Shown: positions 60,522 through 64,000 of the stretch, one piece after another
Position numbering within the stretch: position 1 is the first letter of the stretch
Layout: every line of letters starts with the position of its first letter
Assembly (NCBI RefSeq): GCF_018919175.1
Contig: NZ_JAHLQL010000004.1
Coordinates: forward strand, 62,001 to 126,000
Direction: 5' to 3'
Source of the DNA: Clostridium simiarum
GTDB taxonomy: Bacteria; Bacillota; Clostridia; Clostridiales; Clostridiaceae
Length of the DNA stretch: 64,000 nt
The notes under the pieces: generated by a model
Seen by the model: only the letters and a program-made list of their open reading frames with translations
Told to the model about the DNA's origin: nothing
Database searches by the model: none
Program-made: the position numbers and the translations under genes

Positions 60522-61619
60522 TTATTTTTTAGGTTGTGGTTTTATATCATTAAATATATAATCATACATTTGCTTAGAAGTTTGTTTTATGTCATAAACT
60601 AAATACCATACTCCATTTATTGTTTGACCACCGTCTTTAAAGTAGCCATCCACAGGAAATCTTTCCTGTTCCAAATCCTTTAAGCCAGAAGTTAATACAT
60701 CAGTTCCAATTTTTAATATTTCTGCTTTTGATAAACTTGTTTCTACCATAGGTAGAACGCTATTTATAATGGCAGGATATTTAGTAACTCCTGCTGAAGT
60801 TACTTTATTAAATAAAGCATTTAATACTGTTCTTTGTCTTCCAGCTCTATCAAAATCTCCATTACCTAAATTCCTTGTTCTTGTATAGGCTAATGCCTGT
60901 TTTCCATTAAGAGTTTGAAGACCAGGGTTTTTTATAAATGGAGGTTTATATTTACCTAAAAAGGCAAGTTCATTCATCATCTTATTAACTTCTTCAATTT
61001 CTTCCTTTTTCACATCTATTTCTATACCACCGATAACATCTATTATATCTTGTAGATGATAAAAATTAACTGTGGCATAATCTGTTATGTTTAAATTAAA
61101 GTTTTTATTTATAGTTTTTATAGCTAATTGTGGTCCACCAAAAGCATAGGCGTGATTTAACTTGTCCTTTCCGTGTCCGTCTATATCTACATAACTATCA
61201 CGCATTAAGGAGGAGAGTTTAAGCTTATTATGTTCTGTGTCTATGGTTAAAACCATTACTGCATCAGAACGTCCCTTTTCACTACTATCTCTCTCATCTG
61301 TACCAAATAAAGCTATGTTAGTGATATTCTTATTTTTTCCGCTTTCTTGTAATTGTTGCACAAGCTCCTTATTTATACCTAAATCATCATGGTTATCAGA
61401 TATTTTTTGTCCCTTTATACCATTTAATATGTTGAAAATGTAGAAAAAAGAAACTCCTAATATAAAGAGAAATACAAGTAATAAAGAAGTAAGTATTATC
61501 TTTGAAGCTTTAGACCTTTTTTTAGGTTTTTTAGATTTTCTAGGTTTACCTTTTGTAGACCTATTTTTTACAGGCTTATTATTTTTATCGTGATACTTTT
61601 CCATTCTACTTTGTGACAT
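60522..61619 (-). CDS. LytR-CpsA-Psr (LCP) cell-wall polymer ligase, second copy
   Basis: A 365-residue paralogue of the protein at 9942 (shared GKDKLNHAYAFGGP, NPGLQTLNG, QERFPVDGY…GVWYL segments). An unusually long basic tail (about 1-40, KPRKSKKPKKRSK) precedes one membrane segment (about 43-64) and the LCP domain with IALFGTDERD, RSDAVMVLTID and RDSYVDIDGHG. ATG 61619 with AAGGATGG upstream is chosen; an earlier in-frame ATG at 61652 lies within the upstream repeat array. It would attach the polysaccharide of this region to peptidoglycan. Four 52-bp repeats lie directly upstream and may carry its regulation. Confidence 0.92.
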   Translation of the reverse strand: MSQSRMEKYHDKNNKPVKNRSTKGKPRKSKKPKKRSKASKIILTSLLLVFLFILGVSFFYIFNILNGIKGQKISDNHDDLGINKELVQQLQESGKNKNITNIALFGTDERDSSEKGRSDAVMVLTIDTEHNKLKLSSLMRDSYVDIDGHGKDKLNHAYAFGGPQLAIKTINKNFNLNITDYATVNFYHLQDIIDVIGGIEIDVKKEEIEEVNKMMNELAFLGKYKPPFIKNPGLQTLNGKQALAYTRTRNLGNGDFDRAGRQRTVLNALFNKVTSAGVTKYPAIINSVLPMVETSLSKAEILKIGTDVLTSGLKDLEQERFPVDGYFKDGGQTINGVWYLVYDIKQTSKQMYDYIFNDIKPQPKK

Positions 61620-61635
61620 ATTAAACCATCCTTTT

Positions 61636-61844
61636 AATCCTTTATAATACATAAATTAATATGAATAGGGTTTTTTATATAAATTATAATCCTTTATAAT
61701 ACATATAACTTAGTATGAATAGGATTTTTATATTAAGTCATAATCACTTATAATAAATAACTTAATATGAATAAGGCTTTTATACAAATTCTAATCCTTT
61801 ATAATACATAAGTTAATATAAAGAGGATTTTTCTACAAATTATA
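61636..61844. repeat. Four tandem copies of a ~52-bp unit upstream of the LCP gene
   Basis: Units begin at 61636, 61688, 61742 and 61793, each opening AATCCTTTATAATACATAA (or a close variant), then AATATGAATAGG and a T-rich tail. The unit length is 51-54 bases, so they are diverged. They end 17 bases from the LCP start codon. Confidence 0.88.
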
Positions 61845-61871
61845 TACGTATACTATAATTTAATTGTCATG

Positions 61872-61972
61872 TTTTAAATAAAATTAAATTATAGCATTTC
61901 TGCATTTATGGATATAAGAGAATCATATTTTAAATTTAATGTTTTAAATAAAATTATAGCATTTCTGCATAA
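61872..61972. repeat. Direct repeat in the LCP-rfbA intergenic region
   Basis: GTTTTAAATAAAAT and ATTATAGCATTTCTGCAT occur together twice (about 61871-61906 and 61940-61971), separated by about 35 bases. The rest of the gap up to 62215 is AT-rich and shows no gene. Confidence 0.7.
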
Positions 61973-62215
61973 CAAAATAATACACATTTATAGCTATATA
62001 GTCAAATCTTTAAATTTGTGTAGTTTCTAGTGTTTTTTACTCAGATAATAGACTTTTAATTCTATTCAAAGTATAATATAGATGTATTTTAATGAAAATC
62101 ACATCTATGGTTAGTTATAGTATTCTACGTTTTTAAAAGGCTTTTAATTTGCATTATATATATATTTGAATAGAAGGCCTTATAGCAATAATTTTACGAT
62201 TTAGGAGGAACTTTA

Positions 62216-63085
62216 ATGAAGGGAATTATTTTAGCAGGAGGTTCTGGTACCAGACTTCACCCTGTAACTAAGTCAGTTTCTAAGCAAATATTACCTATTT
62301 ATGATAAACCTATGATATATTATCCTCTTTCAGTTCTTATGCTAGGTGGTATTAAAGATATACTTATAATATCAACCCCTAGAGATATTGAGTCTTTCAA
62401 AGAACTTTTAGGAGATGGAAGTCAAATAGGAGTAAACTTTCAATATGCAATACAGGAAGAACCGAGAGGACTTGCTGATGCTTTCATCGTTGGAGAGGAA
62501 TTCATAGGAAAAGATAAAGTTGCTTTAGTATTAGGAGACAACATTTTCCACGGATATGGTTTTTCTGAAAGATTAGAAAGAGCAGCCTCTAGAGAAGAAG
62601 GAGCTACTATATTTGGATATCATGTAAGTAATCCAAGGGATTTTGGTGTAGTGGAGTTTGATTCTAATAACAATGTAATTTCCATAGAGGAAAAGCCAGA
62701 AGTACCAAAATCAAACTATGCAGTTCCTGGGTTATATTTTTATGATAATGATGTGGTTGAAATAGCTAAGAATATTAAACCTTCTAAAAGGGGAGAACTT
62801 GAGATAACTGCTGTGAATAATGAATATTTGAGAAGGGGCAATCTTAAGGTAGAACTTTTCGGAAGAGGTATGGCTTGGCTAGATACAGGTACTCATAGGG
62901 GTCTTTTAGATGCTGCTAATTTTGTAGAGGCCATTCAAACAAGGCAAGGTCTTTATATTGCTTGTATTGAAGAAATTGCCTACAGAAAAGGGTTCATATC
63001 AAAAGAAGAACTAATAGCTTTAGCAGAACCTCTTTCAAAGATAGAATATGGTCAGTATCTTTTAAAGGTTGCAGAAGAATCTTAG
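62216..63085 (+). CDS. rfbA: Glucose-1-phosphate thymidylyltransferase
   Basis: First step of dTDP-sugar synthesis: dTTP plus glucose 1-phosphate to dTDP-glucose. The 289-residue protein has [18 protein letters not shown] (1-18), [13 protein letters not shown] (about 28-40), [11 protein letters not shown] (about 81), LGDNIFHG (about 107) and [20 protein letters not shown] (split about 160-180), all as in RmlA. AGGAGGA precedes ATG. rfbB follows after 39 bases, so the pair starts a dTDP-rhamnose or related operon continuing outside the window. Confidence 0.96.
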   Translation: MKGIILAGGSGTRLHPVTKSVSKQILPIYDKPMIYYPLSVLMLGGIKDILIISTPRDIESFKELLGDGSQIGVNFQYAIQEEPRGLADAFIVGEEFIGKDKVALVLGDNIFHGYGFSERLERAASREEGATIFGYHVSNPRDFGVVEFDSNNNVISIEEKPEVPKSNYAVPGLYFYDNDVVEIAKNIKPSKRGELEITAVNNEYLRRGNLKVELFGRGMAWLDTGTHRGLLDAANFVEAIQTRQGLYIACIEEIAYRKGFISKEELIALAEPLSKIEYGQYLLKVAEES

Positions 63086-63124
63086 CAGGGAATATTAAAG
63101 GAAGAGAAAGGATAGATTAGAAAT

Positions 63125-64000
63125 ATGAAAACTTATTTAGTTACTGGTGGCGCAGGGTTTATAGGCTCAAATTTTGTGCTTTATATGCTAAAAAAATACC
63201 AAGATATAAGAATAATAAATCTTGATAAGCTAACCTATGCTGGAAATTTGGAAAACCTAGAGGAAGTAAAGCACAATAAAAATCATATATTTGTTAATGG
63301 TGACATATGTGATAAAGAACTTATTGAAGATTTATTCCAAAAGTATGATTTTGATTATGTGGTAAATTTTGCTGCAGAATCACACGTAGACAGAAGTATA
63401 AAAGAACCTGAGATATTTGCAAAGACAAATATAATAGGTACTGTTAATTTACTAAATGTAGCTAAAGAATCATGGGAGACTCAAGATTCATGGAAGGAAG
63501 GAAAAAAATTCCTTCAGGTTTCTACTGATGAGGTTTATGGCTCTTTAGGGGACACTGGATTCTTCACTGAAACCACACCTTTAGATCCTCATAGTCCATA
63601 TTCTTCAAGTAAAACTTCAGCGGATCTTATGGTAAAAGCTTATTATGACACCTTTAAGATGCCAATAAATATAACTAGGTGTTCAAACAACTACGGACCT
63701 TTTCAGTTTCCAGAAAAGTTAATACCTTTATTAATCAACAATTGTTTAAACCATAAAGATATTCCTGTATATGGCGATGGTCTTAATGTTAGAGATTGGC
63801 TATATGTAGAAGATCACTGCAAGGCTATTGATATGGTTATAAGAGAAGGCAGACTTGGTGAGGTATACAATGTAGGTGGACATAATGAGAGGACTAATAT
63901 AGCCATAGTTAAAACCGTTATTGACTACTTAAATAAAAATGTAGATTCAGCTATAACAGAAGACCTTATAAAATACGTAGAAGATAGAAAAGGTCATGAC
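63125..64000 (+). CDS. rfbB: dTDP-glucose 4,6-dehydratase, 3' end cut by window
   Basis: The frame starts at ATG 63125 and stays open to the last base (292 codons). It is an extended short-chain dehydrogenase: NAD-binding TGGAGFIGSNF (8-18), NFAAESHVDRS (about 80-90), catalytic STDEVYGSLG (about 127-136) with the YSSSK active-site Tyr-Lys (about 153-157), and RCSNNYGPFQFPEKLIPL. The C-terminus breaks at EDRKGHD, which in the family is followed by RRYAID, so only some 40-50 residues are missing. It converts dTDP-glucose to the 4-keto-6-deoxy sugar for rhamnose or another deoxy sugar. Confidence 0.96.
   Translation, partial: MKTYLVTGGAGFIGSNFVLYMLKKYQDIRIINLDKLTYAGNLENLEEVKHNKNHIFVNGDICDKELIEDLFQKYDFDYVVNFAAESHVDRSIKEPEIFAKTNIIGTVNLLNVAKESWETQDSWKEGKKFLQVSTDEVYGSLGDTGFFTETTPLDPHSPYSSSKTSADLMVKAYYDTFKMPINITRCSNNYGPFQFPEKLIPLLINNCLNHKDIPVYGDGLNVRDWLYVEDHCKAIDMVIREGRLGEVYNVGGHNERTNIAIVKTVIDYLNKNVDSAITEDLIKYVEDRKGHD

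Overview
The window looks like a chromosomal segment of a low-GC, AT-rich Firmicute, very probably Clostridium: TTG and GTG starts, strong AGGAGG ribosome sites, many TATAAT promoters, and clostridial surface-protein and Sec families. Its most distinctive locus matches, in organisation, an alternatively spliced surface-layer gene that I recall from Clostridium tetani. The organism is therefore C. tetani or a close relative, but this is an inference and not a database result.

Layout. (1) 1-9.8 kb is housekeeping and accessory DNA: the end of a chemotaxis receptor; a nucleoside/ribose salvage operon on the minus strand (acetyltransferase, ribokinase, nucleoside hydrolase, DcuC-like transporter) with a divergent LacI-type regulator, a clear promoter, a palindromic operator and a cre-like site; a LacX-like epimerase; and a PAS-PAS-GGDEF-EAL c-di-GMP enzyme. 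(2) 9.9-16.5 kb: an LCP cell-wall polymer ligase, a SecA2-type ATPase without the zinc tail, and a polymerase/ligase of the O-antigen type. (3) 16.6-23 kb: three paralogous secreted proteins and one small protein that share a helical domain. (4) 23.2-27.7 kb: a polysaccharide operon (GDP-mannose synthesis, two glycosyltransferases, Wzy polymerase). (5) 28.1-35.8 kb: a large surface-layer-like gene interrupted by an ORF-less group II intron, followed by two more copies of intron domains V-VI, each attached to its own 3' exon. (6) 35.8-54.2 kb: secreted nuclease, SLAP-domain proteins, acyltransferase, transglutaminase-like protein, cohesin and cohesin-dockerin proteins and a 1727-residue secreted protein. 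(7) 54.2-64 kb: a REP-associated transposase with its REP palindromes, then polysaccharide genes (sugar-phosphate transferase, glycosyltransferase, AlgJ-like and MBOAT acetylation pair, a second LCP protein, rfbA and the start of rfbB).

The genes read as one cell-envelope island. Nucleotide sugars (manC, rfbA, rfbB) feed glycosyltransferases, polymerases and LCP ligases that make and attach a wall polymer, acetylated by the MBOAT/AlgJ pair. SecA2, probably helped by SLAP-domain proteins, exports surface-layer proteins. The helical domain shared by the S-layer protein and its neighbours is a candidate wall-attachment module.

The standout system is the S-layer gene. The first exon ends in a stop codon located exactly where a 5' splice site shifted 8 nt upstream of the GTGCG intron motif would cut it off. 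A seven-base EBS1/IBS1 match supports that site. Each of three downstream domain V-VI cassettes is followed, in the correct frame, by a different C-terminal exon. One precursor region could therefore give four protein isoforms (974, 1159, 1289 and 1066 residues). A good promoter lies directly in front of the last cassette, which raises the possibility of splicing in trans.
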